A stretch of 64,000 nucleotides of DNA from Pictodentalium vernedei (Eukaryota; Mollusca; Scaphopoda; Dentaliida; Dentaliidae), in assembly GCA_031216915.1 (NCBI GenBank), contig CM062296.1, forward strand, positions 793,905,823-793,969,822, read 5' to 3'. Shown piece by piece: positions 10,421-20,840 of this stretch. Position numbers and translations under genes: made by a program. Position 1 is the first letter of the stretch. Each line of letters begins with the position of its first letter. A model generated the notes under the pieces. It was not told the DNA's origin, did not search any database, and saw nothing but the letters and a program-made list of their open reading frames with translations.

Positions 10421-11954
10421 AGGTCCTCACCTCGACTCGTCCCAGGTTGGAGGAAGGATAGCAGAGTTTGCAGACCGTTGGGCAACTATCACATTCGATC
10501 CTCGGATGTTAGATGTTATTTGGTCCAGGCTGCGAATATCCTTCCGATGGCACCCCACTCTGTCCAGGGTGCCTTTTCCAACCACAGTTCCTTCAGACAT
10601 TTTATGTCGGGAACTTTTGTCCACGGAGATAGACAATCTCCTGACAAAGGGGGTAATTGAGGTCATCAAGAACATTAGGTCAATGGGTTTCTATTCCCGC
10701 CTGTTTTTGGTGCCGAAGAAGGACGGCCGACTCCGACCGGTTCTCGATCTGAGTTTCCTGAACCAGTCTATCATTGCTCCCAAGTTCAGCATGGAGACTT
10801 TCAGGTCGGTCCTCCGTTCAATTCACCAGGGAGATTTCGCTTCCAGCTTCGACCTGCGAGACGCTTACTTTCACGTTCCGATTCATTGGGCGTTACGGAA
10901 GTATCTCAGGTTCGTTTTTCTGGGGCGAGTTTACCAGTTCAAGGCCATGCCTTTCGGCCTCAACCTGGTTCCTTGGGCCTTCACCAGACTGATGTCGCAT
11001 GTGATAGCTTTCCATCGCACACAGTCCAGGGTGACTACTTCGGCATATCTGGACGATATCCTCCAGGGGCATTCCAATGCTGCCTTACTGGAGTCGGATG
11101 TCACCACTCTGTTGAGCTTGCTCACGTCGCTACGTTTCAGAGTCAACGAGGAGAAGTCGGACCTGGTCCCTTCTCAGTCGTTTTATCATCTGGGGATGGC
11201 TTTCCGCTCACAATTAAATTTGGTGGCGGTTCCCCAGGCCAAGGCTGTGATTCTCTCAGCTTTTGCTCCGACTCTGTCCCAGTCCCCATCCGCGACGGCT
11301 CGGAGTTTTCTCCGGCTAATCGGTCTCTGCTGTTCGGTGACGGATCTCATTCCTCTAGGTCGGCTGCGTGTCAGACCTCTCCAACACTTTCTGCTCAGTC
11401 GTTGGAGGCCGAATGTAGATTTTCTGGATCTGGTGCTTCAGCTTCCAGAATATCTTTATCCTCACCTTCTCCTCTGGGCGGATGTCCAATGGCTTTCGCA
11501 GGGTGTTCCGTTGGACTTACCCACGTCCGATCGCGTTCTGACGGCAGATGCCAGCGATCTCGGATGGGGTGCGACGTTGGATCCTCTAGGTCTTTAAATT
11601 CACGGGATGTGGGACCAGGATCATGCAGCTCTACACATCAACCAGAAGGAGCTTCTTGCTCTTCTTCTGCGTTTCAGGCAGTGGATCCCTCACCTGTCGA
11701 ATCGCCAGGTCCTTCTGTTGTCCGACCATTCGACGGTGGTTGCTTACATTCAGAACCAGGGCGGCACGCACTCTGTTCCAATGTACGAATTGGCTTGGGA
11801 TCTTATACTGCTCGCTCAGGATGTCCACGCCGGGGTGGCTGTTCGTCACATTCCTGGTCGCCTGAACGTCCTAGCCAACTCCCTGTCCCATCGGGGCAGG
11901 GTCATTTCCACCAGGTGGATGCTCCACATGGCGGGTTCCATTGATCTCTTGTGA
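10380..11954 (+). pseudogene. ORF2 of DIRS A: reverse transcriptase and RNase H, one internal stop
   Basis: This frame encodes the polymerase that copies the element RNA to DNA. In the first 405 codons: VPKKDG (residues 111-116), RT motif A DLRDAY (158-163), FGLN (192-195) and the catalytic YLDD (223-226). RNase H starts at TADASDLGWG (about 388). A single TAA (11595-11597) interrupts the frame, which then continues without shift: NQKELLALLL, SDHSTVVAYIQNQGGTHS and HIPGRLNVLANSLS. In the last motif the expected Asp (ADS in copy B) is Asn, so RNase H would be impaired even without the stop. The frame opens over the end of ORF1 in the +1 phase and lacks any integrase or protease motif, as expected for DIRS. 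Confidence 0.85.
10886..11944 (+). other. Long open frame overlapping RT-RNase H, in phase with the recombinase
   Basis: An uninterrupted frame of 352 codons lies on the same strand as ORF2, in the -1 phase. It is in the same phase as the recombinase remnant at 12362 onward. The product would be rich in Ser, Gly, Pro and Cys with no motif I recognise. DIRS elements are known to have ORF3 overlapping ORF2, so it may be the 5' extension of ORF3. It may equally be an accident of the GC-rich codon use. Confidence 0.4.
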
Positions 11955-12239
11955 CTCGTTGGAACCATCCGGTGGACACTTTCGTGTCCCCGTGTCCAGC
12001 TGCTCTGGCTTTCGCCGTGGACGCTCTGGCCCTCCTTTGGGATGGTCTTGTCGGCTATGCCTTCCTACTGGTTCCGATTCCGCCTCAGGTTCTCACCCAG
12101 ATATGAACCTGCAGTCGTCGAATCCTTTCGATCACACCCGTCGCTTCGGTGGGTGTGGATCAATCTGCTCTGCTCTCTGTTAGCGGCGGTTCCGGCATGT
12201 CTCCCTCTACCTCACGACTTTCTTTGCCAAAGTCGCCCG

Positions 12240-13176
12240 AGGAGGTTTTCAAGTTGACCCGACTTCATTGTGCCTTCGCACATGTCTTTTATCGGGTCCT
12301 GTCTCCTACGTAGTGGTTTTTCGAGACACGCAGTGGAGTTGCTTTTCTTCAAGGAGGCACTCACTCCACTGGTTTAGCCTCAGTGGCTAAGTGGAAGGTT
12401 CTTCTGACGATGGTGTGCGATCACTCTGTTGCTTCTGTCACTCCTTCGATCACACCGCTTGCGGAGTTTCTGGTATATGTTTGTTTCTGGGGGTCTCCAA
12501 CAATGGGTACATGTCCATGCTTCTGAGACATTTTTTCCTATGTGATATCGCATTGTTTCGACACTCATCCTTGCCTCTCCAAGCTTGTTCAGCTCTTTTC
12601 CTTGAAAAGGCCTAGGACTTTGCAGTTTACTCCAAGATGGTCACTTTCTTGGGCGCTGCTCTGCTTGGGGGTGGGGGGCGTTCACACCTTTATCCTGGAT
12701 GAATATGCGTTTTCCCACATGCCAGATCTCTCCTGCATCCTTTTCTTGATGGACTTGTCTTGCTATTCGTGCAGCTTCCGCTCATCTAGCTACTGGTGAT
12801 TGTATTACCAATTGTTTTTTCTGCCACGAGGTGCGTGCATTGTCTTCCTCTTTTAATAACTCTGTCATGTTGTCGGATGACTGGTGTTATACTGGCAGCC
12901 TTCTGGAGAAATGCTACATTCTCCTTTTATCTGCGACAGTTGCAGGAGCTGACAGAGAACCTTGGGGCCCTCTTTCTTCGGCTCAGGATGTTGTCTATCC
13001 AAGCTTTTCAGCTTTTTTCAGGGTCAGTTCCAGCTTTGTGCTGTTACTGCCCTTTCTGTCTGTGCGTCGCACTTCACCATATGCCTCATCTTTCATTGGC
13101 TTTTCTAATGTTTGTGATGCTATGGTTTGATAGGCCTAGGGATCTCTTCCTCTGTCCACGGTCCCAGTGCTATTGA
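12240..13176 (+). pseudogene. ORF3 remnant of DIRS A: tyrosine recombinase, core deleted
   Basis: It would insert the circular DNA intermediate. AKWKVLLTMVCDHS (about 12386-12427) and a block with KRPRTLQFTPRWSLSW (about 12606-12653) match copies B and C. The region that should carry the first catalytic Arg (RVSELHAL in B and C) is missing between about 12690 and 12820. The later HEVRAL box is present (about 12826-12843). The rest is frameshifted, and no convincing catalytic Tyr context is seen. The element therefore depends on other copies. Confidence 0.65.
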
Positions 13177-13227
13177 GTTATGTGTGGGTTGGTTATGTGA
13201 TTCCCTCCAGCCTTTTGTCTATTCAGC

Positions 13228-13318
13228 CTGTAGTAAACAATTGAGGTAGGTTGATAAGAAGTATAAATTTTATAGTAAATTTCCTTTCTTATTATACCTA
13301 CCAAAATTGTTTACATGG
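13228..13318. repeat. Internal complementary region (ICR) of DIRS A
   Basis: The first half (gtagtaaacaattgaggtagg...) is the complement of the left terminus at 7378-7412. The second half (gtataaattttatagtaaat...aattgtttac) is the complement of the right terminus at 13612-13673. The halves meet at agaa, the bases both ends share. In DIRS biology the ICR templates completion of the ends and circle closure. Confidence 0.85.
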
Positions 13319-13394
13319 AGGCCCTCCCGTCTTCTTATTCGGGTAAGAATCCTTCCTCCCCGCTAATCACATAACTCCTGTGTTGTTCGGAATC

Positions 13395-13674
13395 AAAAGA
13401 ATGACGAATTGACGCATTGCGCACTGTTACGGAAGTCGTGGATTTGTACTACGGAAGAGCATCCCATACTGGGTGTGCGCCGATGGCGCTCGGCCCAGTT
13501 TTGGCTTATTTTTTCGTGGTGTTTTTACACCACTTTTCTTTCCCAAATCTTGGGAAAGATTAAAATAGAGAGTATTTTATCCAAGTTAGGTTCTTCCACT
13601 GTAGTGCAAGCCTGTAGTAAACAATTTCGGTAGGTATAATAAGAAAGGAAATTTACTATAAAATTTATACTTCT
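13395..13674 (-). repeat. Right inverted terminal repeat of DIRS A
   Basis: The segment is the reverse complement of 7377-7607 plus a short right-specific extension ending aaatttatacttct. It contains an extra ~24 bp relative to the left copy. Confidence 0.85.
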
Positions 13675-13855
13675 GCCCACCCAGTTTCGAGAGATTGTAC
13701 AGACCAAACAGGGCAATGATGATGAGTCTATGTTGATAATATCGGAAACAGAAACTGAGTCAGACTTGATGGTGACAGACACAGATAGTGATGCTTGTTC
13801 AGACAGTGATGAAAATATGGAAGTCAGTGCAGATCCATCGGTCTCGGGTGATTGA
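13675..13855 (+). pseudogene. hAT-like coding sequence, segment 3: acidic C-terminus
   Basis: Joining 7376 to 13675 over the shared ttct keeps the codon phase. The downstream piece reads PTQFREIVQTKQGNDDES, then a very acidic Ser/Asp/Glu-rich tail (ETETESD, DTDSDACSDSDEN), and stops at TGA 13853-13855. No intron signals are needed. The reverse strand is also open here, but the phase continuity with the hAT dimerisation region favours the + strand. Confidence 0.55.
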
Positions 13856-13898
13856 GAAATCACCTGCATACATCAGTTCGGGTAGTCAGTGAAAGTGT

Positions 13899-14147
13899 TT
13901 AACCATTTACCCAACGAATCGCCCAAATCGTCCTGCGTAATATGCAAATTCAGCAGTTGAAAAAATATTATTTTTCAAACAATTTCAACAAAACCATATC
14001 ATGTGACCCCTCATTGGAACGAGCTCGTTGAGATCATTCCAATGAGAGGTCACATGATATGGTTTTGTTGAAATTTTTTGAAAAATTTTAAAAAATGATA
14101 TTTAAAATAATAAATTTCGATATCGTCTGCGTTGAGTAAAGGGTTAA
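13899..14147. mobile_element. TTAA-flanked MITE with a long internal palindrome
   Basis: It is bounded by TTAA on both sides, with diverged terminal inverted repeats (aaccatttacccaacg / cgttgagtaaagggtt). A central palindrome with ~50-base arms (13977-14080) is built on atcatgtgacc...ggtcacatgat. TTAA target use is typical of piggyBac-type elements. There is no coding capacity. Confidence 0.65.
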
Positions 14148-14391
14148 CTGGTAAAGTGCTGAGTTTTTTCTGACAACAAATCAAAGCTCATCATATATTG
14201 CTCTATTACATTTAATTGGATAGTGCCTTATAGGCACTATCCAATTAAATGTCAGAGAGCAAGGTATTGTATAAAACAGATTCATATCAGGGACAATAAA
14301 GGCTTCCTCGGGCAGAATGTAGCTACAGACAGTTATTGCCTGTCACTTTTAATAAAGCCCAAAATAGGGCTTCCAGCACTCTACCAGTTAA
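14144..14391. mobile_element. TTAA-flanked MITE, family 1 (copy 1)
   Basis: The ends are ttaactggtaaagtgct and agcactctaccagttaa. The internal hairpin is acatttaattggatagtgcc / ggcactatccaattaaatgt. Near-identical copies lie at 23302-23551 and 39952-40574. TTAA ends suggest piggyBac-type mobilisation. It shares one TTAA with the preceding MITE. Confidence 0.8.
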
Positions 14392-14739
14392 GTCTAAAAC
14401 CCCCTCATAATACCAGGCCGGTTTAGTTTACCATATGGGTCCATACTACATTTTAATTTTTTTAGCTTCAGTTCAGGGAAATAGCATGTGGTACCATTTA
14501 TATTTTGTTCTCCCAATGAGTCACATCAATATACTTATAATTGTTGTGTGGTCTGGAGTGCTGCTGGTATATTTTAGTTTACTGGCACATGCAAAACTTT
14601 ACTTTACAGCTAGTCTTCTTAATTCCAATATGGGCACTGTGCTGGTATTAAATAAACAAGTGTAGCTGTAAACATATAAAGTTTTGCTTCTGTTAACAAA
14701 TTAAAATGTGGGTGATCAGGATCAACTCAGAACATCTAA
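14392..14739. other. Non-coding stretch without recognised features
   Basis: The stretch is AT-rich between the TTAA MITE and DIRS B. Two short open frames occur, but they have no motif or neighbour support. I see nothing else in it. Confidence 0.5.
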
Positions 14740-15571
14740 TATTTTTATACAAAAACCAATGGCCCAGACTTAGCTGGTGCAAACTCGATATTATCCAGGG
14801 CCAAACACAAATTTTGAACCCTCCAATCCTCAAAATTTGCATACAAATCCGAAAGTCCTATCTGGTCCTCCATACTTTTGTGTACTGCGCATGCACGATT
14901 ACCAGGAAGGTACCGAAATTGGCGCCAAGCATCATTCCTTTGTTTGGCCCAAGGCAGTAAACATCTGAACTCGCATCTGTGTTTTAAAATCTCTTTTTTG
15001 AAGATGCCAGGCACAAATCATTGATGGTTATGGTGGATTCAATGTTGTAACAAGATGCTGGAAGGAAACTATGGTGGTTTAGGAAATTCAGGGCTGTAAC
15101 TTTAAAATAATTATGGAAAATTATTCATGTTTCCCAATTTCAGGATATATATGCCTGAACGTCATCATTCTTGCTAATGATAATATCGACTGTTTGTTAA
15201 ATGTTCCTTCCCTCTTCTTCCATGAACCCTCCTGTTAAACTCCCAAACTTTTTTGGCTTTTTTTATCGAAATTTTGTATTAAATTTCTTGGGACTTTAAC
15301 ATGTTTCACGGAATGTTTATTCCATTTATCCCCATGGTTACGTCCCCATCCTAGGTGTGTTAGGACATTTGTAGTCTTGCATCTACCAGATGCATTGTGT
15401 TTTCTTCCTATGAAGATCTTGCTTTGCATCAGGTAGTAATTGATCGGTTACTGACTTTGGGCCTGTTTTGTGCCTGTTGTTTAGTTTCCAGTTTTTCCAG
15501 TTTTCCAGTTTTTCTTGTTGTAACAACAACTTAAATATGTATTATTTCAGTATTTAGTATAGCACAGTTAT

Positions 15572-16880
15572 TAGTCCTCTACCGGCATCGCCGGAGGGGA
15601 CTATAGGTTTGCACTCTGTCCATCTGTCAGTCTGTACAGTTAAAACTAGAAGTCCTGTCACGAATAGTGCGCTTATCTAGGCTTAATTGCGCGTTGGAAT
15701 TGCGCGCAATTGCCATATCAAATGACATCCAAAACACGGCAGATTCTCCTGGTTACTCATAGCAAACACATGCAATGTTTCTGCCAATGGACCTCCGGGT
15801 TACCCGGAGGTCCATTGGCTGAAACATTGCTTGTGCACAGGCCATATGTACAGAATTTGATAGCTTTACTTGGGCCATAACACGTACATTAACGTGCATA
15901 TCAGCGTGCTATTTGTGCGCATTTCATGACAGGACTTCTAGTTTTAACTGTAGGTCTGTCAGTCTGTAGGTCTGTCAGTCACACTTTATTTTCCGGAGTT
16001 TTTTTGGAAACGCTTCAACGGAATGATTTCATTTTTGGTAAACTACTACAGAACGATGACTTACAGATCAAGTTTGAGTTTCATGCTGATTGCCTTATTC
16101 TTGTGTGAGTTACGGCCCTTGGAAATATGGGAAAAAGCACCAAAATATCAGTTTTCCGAAGTTTTTTTGGAAACGCTTCAACGAAATGATTTCATTTTTG
16201 GTAAACTACTACAGAACGATGACTTACAGATCAAGTTTGAGTTTCATGCTGATTGCATTATTCTTGTGTGAGTTACGGCCCTTGGAAATATGGAAAAGCA
16301 CAAAAATATCAGTTTTCCGGAGTTTTTTTTTAAACACTTCAACGGAATGATTTCATTTTTGGTAAACTACTATAGGACGATGACTTACAGATCAAGTTTG
16401 AGTTTCATGCTGATTGCATTATTCTTGTGTGAGTTACGGCTCTTGGAAATATGGAAAAGCACCAAAATATCAGTTTTCCGGACTTTTTTGGAAACGCTTC
16501 AACGGAATGATTTCATTTTTGGTAACCTACTATAGAATGATGACTTACAGATCAAGTTTCATTTGCACTCTGTCCATCCATCAGTCTGTCAGTCAGTCTG
16601 TCAGTCATACTTTAGTTTTCCGGACTTTTTTTGGAAATGCTTCAACCGAATGATTTCATTCTTGGTAACCTACTATAAAACGATGACTTACAGGTCAAGT
16701 TTGAGTTTCAGGCTGATTGCATTATTCTTGTGTGAGTTATGGCCCTTGGAAATATGGAAAAGCGCCAAAATATCATTTTCCTGGACTTTTTTTGGAAATG
16801 CTTCAACTGAATTCTTGCTGATCACATCTAGGTTATAACATTTGTATAATTATTAATGCTCATTAGTCCGGTAGGGGACA
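15572..16880 (+). repeat. Stem-loop-headed tandem-repeat element, ~162-bp units
   Basis: The head is tagtcctctaccggc...gccggaggggacta (15572-15603), followed by gtctgtcagtctg repeats and about five ~162-bp units (tgatttcatttttggtaa at 16023, 16185, 16346, 16507 and 16644). It ends near tagtccggtaggggac (16864-16879), echoing the head. Each unit is open in one frame, giving several overlapping short ORFs that restart in successive units; these are a repeat artefact. It is inserted in the leader of DIRS B. Confidence 0.8.
15637..15950. mobile_element. TA-flanked MITE with a CAGTTAAAACTAG terminal repeat
   Basis: Terminal inverted repeats of about 24 bases (cagttaaaactagaagtcct and complement) are flanked by TA on both sides, as in Tc1/mariner-type insertions. 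A central hairpin (ccaatggacctccgggt / acccggaggtccattgg, 15784-15819) is shared with the MITEs at 27512 and 36984. It is nested in the head of the 15572 element. Confidence 0.8.
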
Positions 16881-17011
16881 TTGTATTGCTTTTTTTTTTA
16901 TTTATTTCAAAATAATTTTGATTTCAAACTTATTGTATCCTTATTATGTTTAATTATATGTTATGTTTATAGGAGTGCAGTGGACTTGGATTTTGGCTTG
17001 AAATATTAATT

Positions 17012-19109
17012 ATGAAAACTTTCTTCTGAAAGTGTAAGTCACGGAAGGCTGCCTCAGATTTACATGCTTGTTGTCTTGCTTGTAGTCACTGCACTCCTAT
17101 TGATACATGTGCTACTTGTGTACTTTGGGATTCCAAACATTGGAAGTGGTGAAGTTCTGATTCTGGAACTGTCATTGCAGGCTAATTCTAGCTTTTCAGT
17201 TTCTTTTTCAGAGGAACAAGAACATGGTGATGGTATATCGACACCTATCCATAATGTGCTGCCATTGTCGAGCTTTGATGAGCAAACAGAGCTAGCTGCA
17301 AAGGTGCTCATGAATATCAAACAAGCGATAAGGCCTCTTATTCCTGTACAAGCAGATAGCTCGACCGGTGAAGCTGTTACTCCATTTGTGGGAGCCGTGA
17401 CACCGGGTAAGTCTGTAGCGGTCGAGGAGAGTCTAGATTTGGATAGAGCGAGCACCTCAAAAATAAAAGCTCACCCAGTGATGACGGCAAAAGGGAAGAA
17501 GCCAGCAAGTTTCTCATCGGCATGCTTGGCGAGATCTGAGGCCAGATTGCAATTGGGAGAGTCTTCTCCATCCTGCCAACTGTCGGGTTGGACTGCTGCC
17601 ATTGCGAGAAACTTCACTGAGTCGGAGCTAAAATCCTTGCTGGCCATGCAGGACACTCCTACTCTATAGCCATGGTCGGCGGCAGTTACGGCTTCTTCCT
17701 CGACTGTGACAAAGCACATTAGACCACTCACTAGCTGTCCGACTTCTGATGTTCAAGCTTTTTCTCGAAGACGCTCCCAGTCTTTGCCACCGAAATCAGT
17801 CCATTCGATAGCTAGTTGTTCGAGGCTTGAGTATGCAGGACGTTCATCGAAGAGATCTTGCGAGCAGCATGCCTTGAAAAAACAGAAGGCAGCTGCTCTG
17901 CAAGCCTTAGTTAGAGACCTGCTGTTGCAGATTGCTCAGCTTATCGCAGCTTCCCAGCAAACACTGGTTTGGCCGTCAACAGACTCCGGTAGTGAGCTCT
18001 GGGAAGGTGATGGGTTGGTCCGGTCATCTGTTCATTCAGATGAAGTTGACCATAATTTACAGTTGGACCAGTCGGATGGTGAAAGGGAGCCGGAGGAAGA
18101 TTCTCCGTCCCGTTCGGAACAACACATGGAAGCTAGGAATTTTATTCAGCAGTTTTTTCCAGATCTTGTTCCATCTGGTCAAGAAGCTGCATCAGCCAGG
18201 CATAAACTGCTATCGTCCCCAGATAGGGACACCCTGCGGCGGAAAGACAATGTTTTTTTTCTTCCCGGGTCGATCTGTTCATGTGACGGAGGCCTTTGAC
18301 CAGATTGACAACGCAATCTTTAGCCTAGCGAATTCAAAAAGAAAAAGTGGTTTCTTATCTTCATCTTCTATCCATATACCCTTTCTTGGACCACGTTACT
18401 TAAAAACAGTAGAAGATGTTCAGAGAGCTCCTCTACATCTGGATGAGTGGGCTTTGGATCTAGATATCTCGCTACCTGCATCATTCAATGTCAGCTCCGA
18501 CATGTTGGAATCTTCCATTGATTCTAGTCGGATGGTTCTGGACACTATGTCCTACGCAGACCATTTCACAGGGCTCTGGCTCAACGTCTTAGCGGGAAAG
18601 AATTTGACGACATTAATCCGTCACTCAGAGTTCTTTCTAGGGCAGTTATGTATGCCACATATCACTCTGCCCTTTCAGTGGCTAATATGGAGTTGATAAG
18701 ACGTGATGGAGCCTTAGCATCGTCATCATTAATAGACGATAGAGTGAAAAGCTCTCACATAGTTGCTCCAGTGTTCGGTCATACCTTGTTTGATGACCAG
18801 CTATTATTTGACTAAGCTAACAAAAAAGCTACCAGCACTTTGTTGCTCAGGTCAGTTTCCCAGCAGCAGTCGTCTGCTGGACGTGGTAGGCAAAGATGTT
18901 CCAATTCGCAGTCATTGAAAAGGGGCTCCTCACAGGGTTCTAAGAAACCCTTATACAGATACTTGGGAAACCGTCAGTATAACGACTTTGGAAAGGGGTG
19001 TAAGTCTTACAGAGACTTTAAGTCAGACGCCCTTAAGCCGACGGCACGAGGTGCTTCACGGGGAGGATGTAGTTTCTCTTCCAAAAAGCCCCGAAAATCA
19101 TATAGGTGA
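17012..19109 (+). pseudogene. ORF1 (Gag-like) of DIRS B
   Basis: ATG 17012 is followed by AAA, as in element G, but a TGA comes four codons later. The Cys-rich N-terminus then reads KCKSRKAASDLHACCLAC. The frame is open from 17064 to a TAG at 17667-17669, and continues in phase to about 18250. There a T8 run marks a frameshift into the 17932-18696 frame. Blocks shared with copy C include QIAQLIAASQQ (about 17929), QSDGERE (about 18070) and LRVLSRAV-like sequence near 18626. The tail (18840-19109) returns to the first frame and is Ser/Arg/Lys-rich, ending in GGCSFSSKKPRKSYR. The likely role is nucleocapsid-type RNA binding. It is inactive in this copy. Confidence 0.75.
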
Positions 19110-20840
19110 TGGTCTAGACCTCTATTGCTCTCCAGTTGGCGGAAGGTTATCAAACTTCGTGCGAAATTGGATGGAGATAATGGAAGATCAGTGGGTAAGG
19201 AATGTAGTCAGAACGAGTCTTCGGCTATCATTCCGATCAAAACCTCCACTTACAAGAAGTCCGCATTGGACAGATCTTCTGGCAAATCCTTCAAAAAGAG
19301 AGTCTCTTCTTGCAGAAGTTCAATCACCCTTAGTAAAGGAAGCAATAGAGGTCGGGAAAAATCCAAATTCTCCGTGATTTTACAGTCACCTGTTTCTTGT
19401 GTCAAAGCCAGACGGCTCGTTCCGACCGGTGATAGACTTGAGCTGGATAAACAAATTAATATTAGCTCCAAAGTTCTACATATAAACCATTCGGTCGGTA
19501 AAAGCGAACGTTCGAGTGAATGATTTTGCAGCAAGCATAGACCTAAAGGATGCTTACTTTCACGTCTTGGTCCATCCGGCTTTCAGAAAATATTGGCGCT
19601 TTGCTGTCCAGGGGAGGGTTTACCAGTTCTGAGCGATGTGCTTCGGTCTGAACCTGGCCTCTTGGGCTTTCACTCGAATAATGAATTCGGTCATGTCATA
19701 CTTCTGAGCTCATTCGGTACCAGTAACGTCGGCTTACTTGGACAACATTCTTCAGAGATACAGCGACAAAATCACACTTCAGAACGATGTGCAGAGTCTG
19801 CTTCTGTTATTCTGACGTCTCGGTCTCATTGTAAACGAAAAGAAGTCGGATTTAGCTCTGTCCAAGTCCTTCATTCACTTGGGAATGAGCTTTGAGACTC
19901 ACAACAATCTGGTTCGTCTGCCGGTCACCAGAGTGAAGTTAGTTGTTATGCTTGCTTTTGTCCAAACTCTCTCACAGTGTCAGCGAGGGAGTTTATGCAA
20001 CTGATGGGACTGTGCGGAGTGGCTGCGGTCCTAATTCCGCTAGGTTGCTTACGCATGCATCCTCTCCAGATTTTCTTCACTCAGAACTGGAGTGCCAAGA
20101 TGCATTCGCTCGGAACCCAGATTGTTTTAATGGACCTGGTAAAACAGAAGGTTCAAATTTGGGTGGATCTCCAATGGCAGACTCAGGGAGTTCCGCTTCA
20201 AGTACCGGATCCAGTATTCACTGTTATGATGGACGCGAGTCTTGACGGGTTGGGGCTCATCCCTGATTCCTGCAGACCTGAAGTGTCAGGGTCTTTTGGG
20301 ACACTTGGTTCCTAGAAAAGCACATAAACTTCAAAGAGATGTCTATTTGGCTAGCATTAAAACATTGGATTGCTCATGAAGCAAAAGTCAATGTTGAGAT
20401 TCTGTCGGACAATTCCACAGTAGTGGTATATCTCAGGAACCAGGGCGGCACTCATTCAATTCCTCAATTCGAATTGACGGAGAAAATTCTATTTGCTCTG
20501 GGTCATCACATTCATCTCTCAGTTTGTCATATTCCGGGTCGTCTGAACGTAGTAGCAGACTCGCTCTCAAGGAAATGTCGCATGTTGCCATCGGAGTGGA
20601 CTCTCAACAAACGAATATTCAGGCAAATTTGCTACCAGTGGGATCATCCCCTGATAGATCTCTTTGCCGCGAAACTGAACAATCAGCTTCCGACGTTCGT
20701 GTCTCTGTGTCTGGATCACCGAACGTATGCAGTAGACGCTCTATTGATCTCATGGAACGGAATAGTAGGAGAAGCATTTCCTCCAACTCCACTGATTCAG
20801 CAAATTCTGTTAAAAATCTCATTGCACAGTTCCGTTAGTA
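19105..20840 (+). pseudogene. ORF2 of DIRS B: RT-RNase H with altered YLDD and several stops
   Basis: The frame overlaps the ORF1 stop in +1 phase and is open from 18988. RT motif A reads SIDLKDAYFHV (about 19535-19567). The catalytic box reads YLDN (19735-19746), the second Asp being Asn. In-frame stops occur near 19377, 19491, 19629, 19705 and 19808. RNase H is better kept: MMDAS (20228), SDNSTVVVYLRNQGGTHS (about 20405-20458) and HIPGRLNVVADSLS (20530-20571) with its last Asp. The C-terminal extension is DLFAAKLNNQLP, then LISWN and PPTPLIQQILLKI. The copy is dead as a polymerase. Confidence 0.85.

Larger units (their letters stand above)
7377..13674 (+). mobile_element. DIRS-like retrotransposon A, structurally complete, mutated
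   Basis: A 6.3 kb element has inverted terminal repeats (7377-7607 and 13395-13674) and an internal complementary region at 13228-13318. The ICR fuses the complement of the left terminus to the complement of the right terminus. Both ends share ttct, so the empty site is a contiguous reading frame in the hAT-like gene. Internal order is ORF1, RT-RNase H, tyrosine recombinase remnant, as expected for DIRS. The coding part is visibly GC-richer than its surroundings. The recombinase core is deleted and the RT frame has one stop, so it is non-autonomous now. It belongs to a different subfamily from copies B to H: its terminal sequences and ORF1 differ strongly. Confidence 0.85.

Noticed and set aside
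16023..16840. Family of overlapping short ORFs with near-identical proteins
   Set aside because: They restart in each ~162-bp tandem unit; the repetition comes from the satellite, with no sign of a gene.
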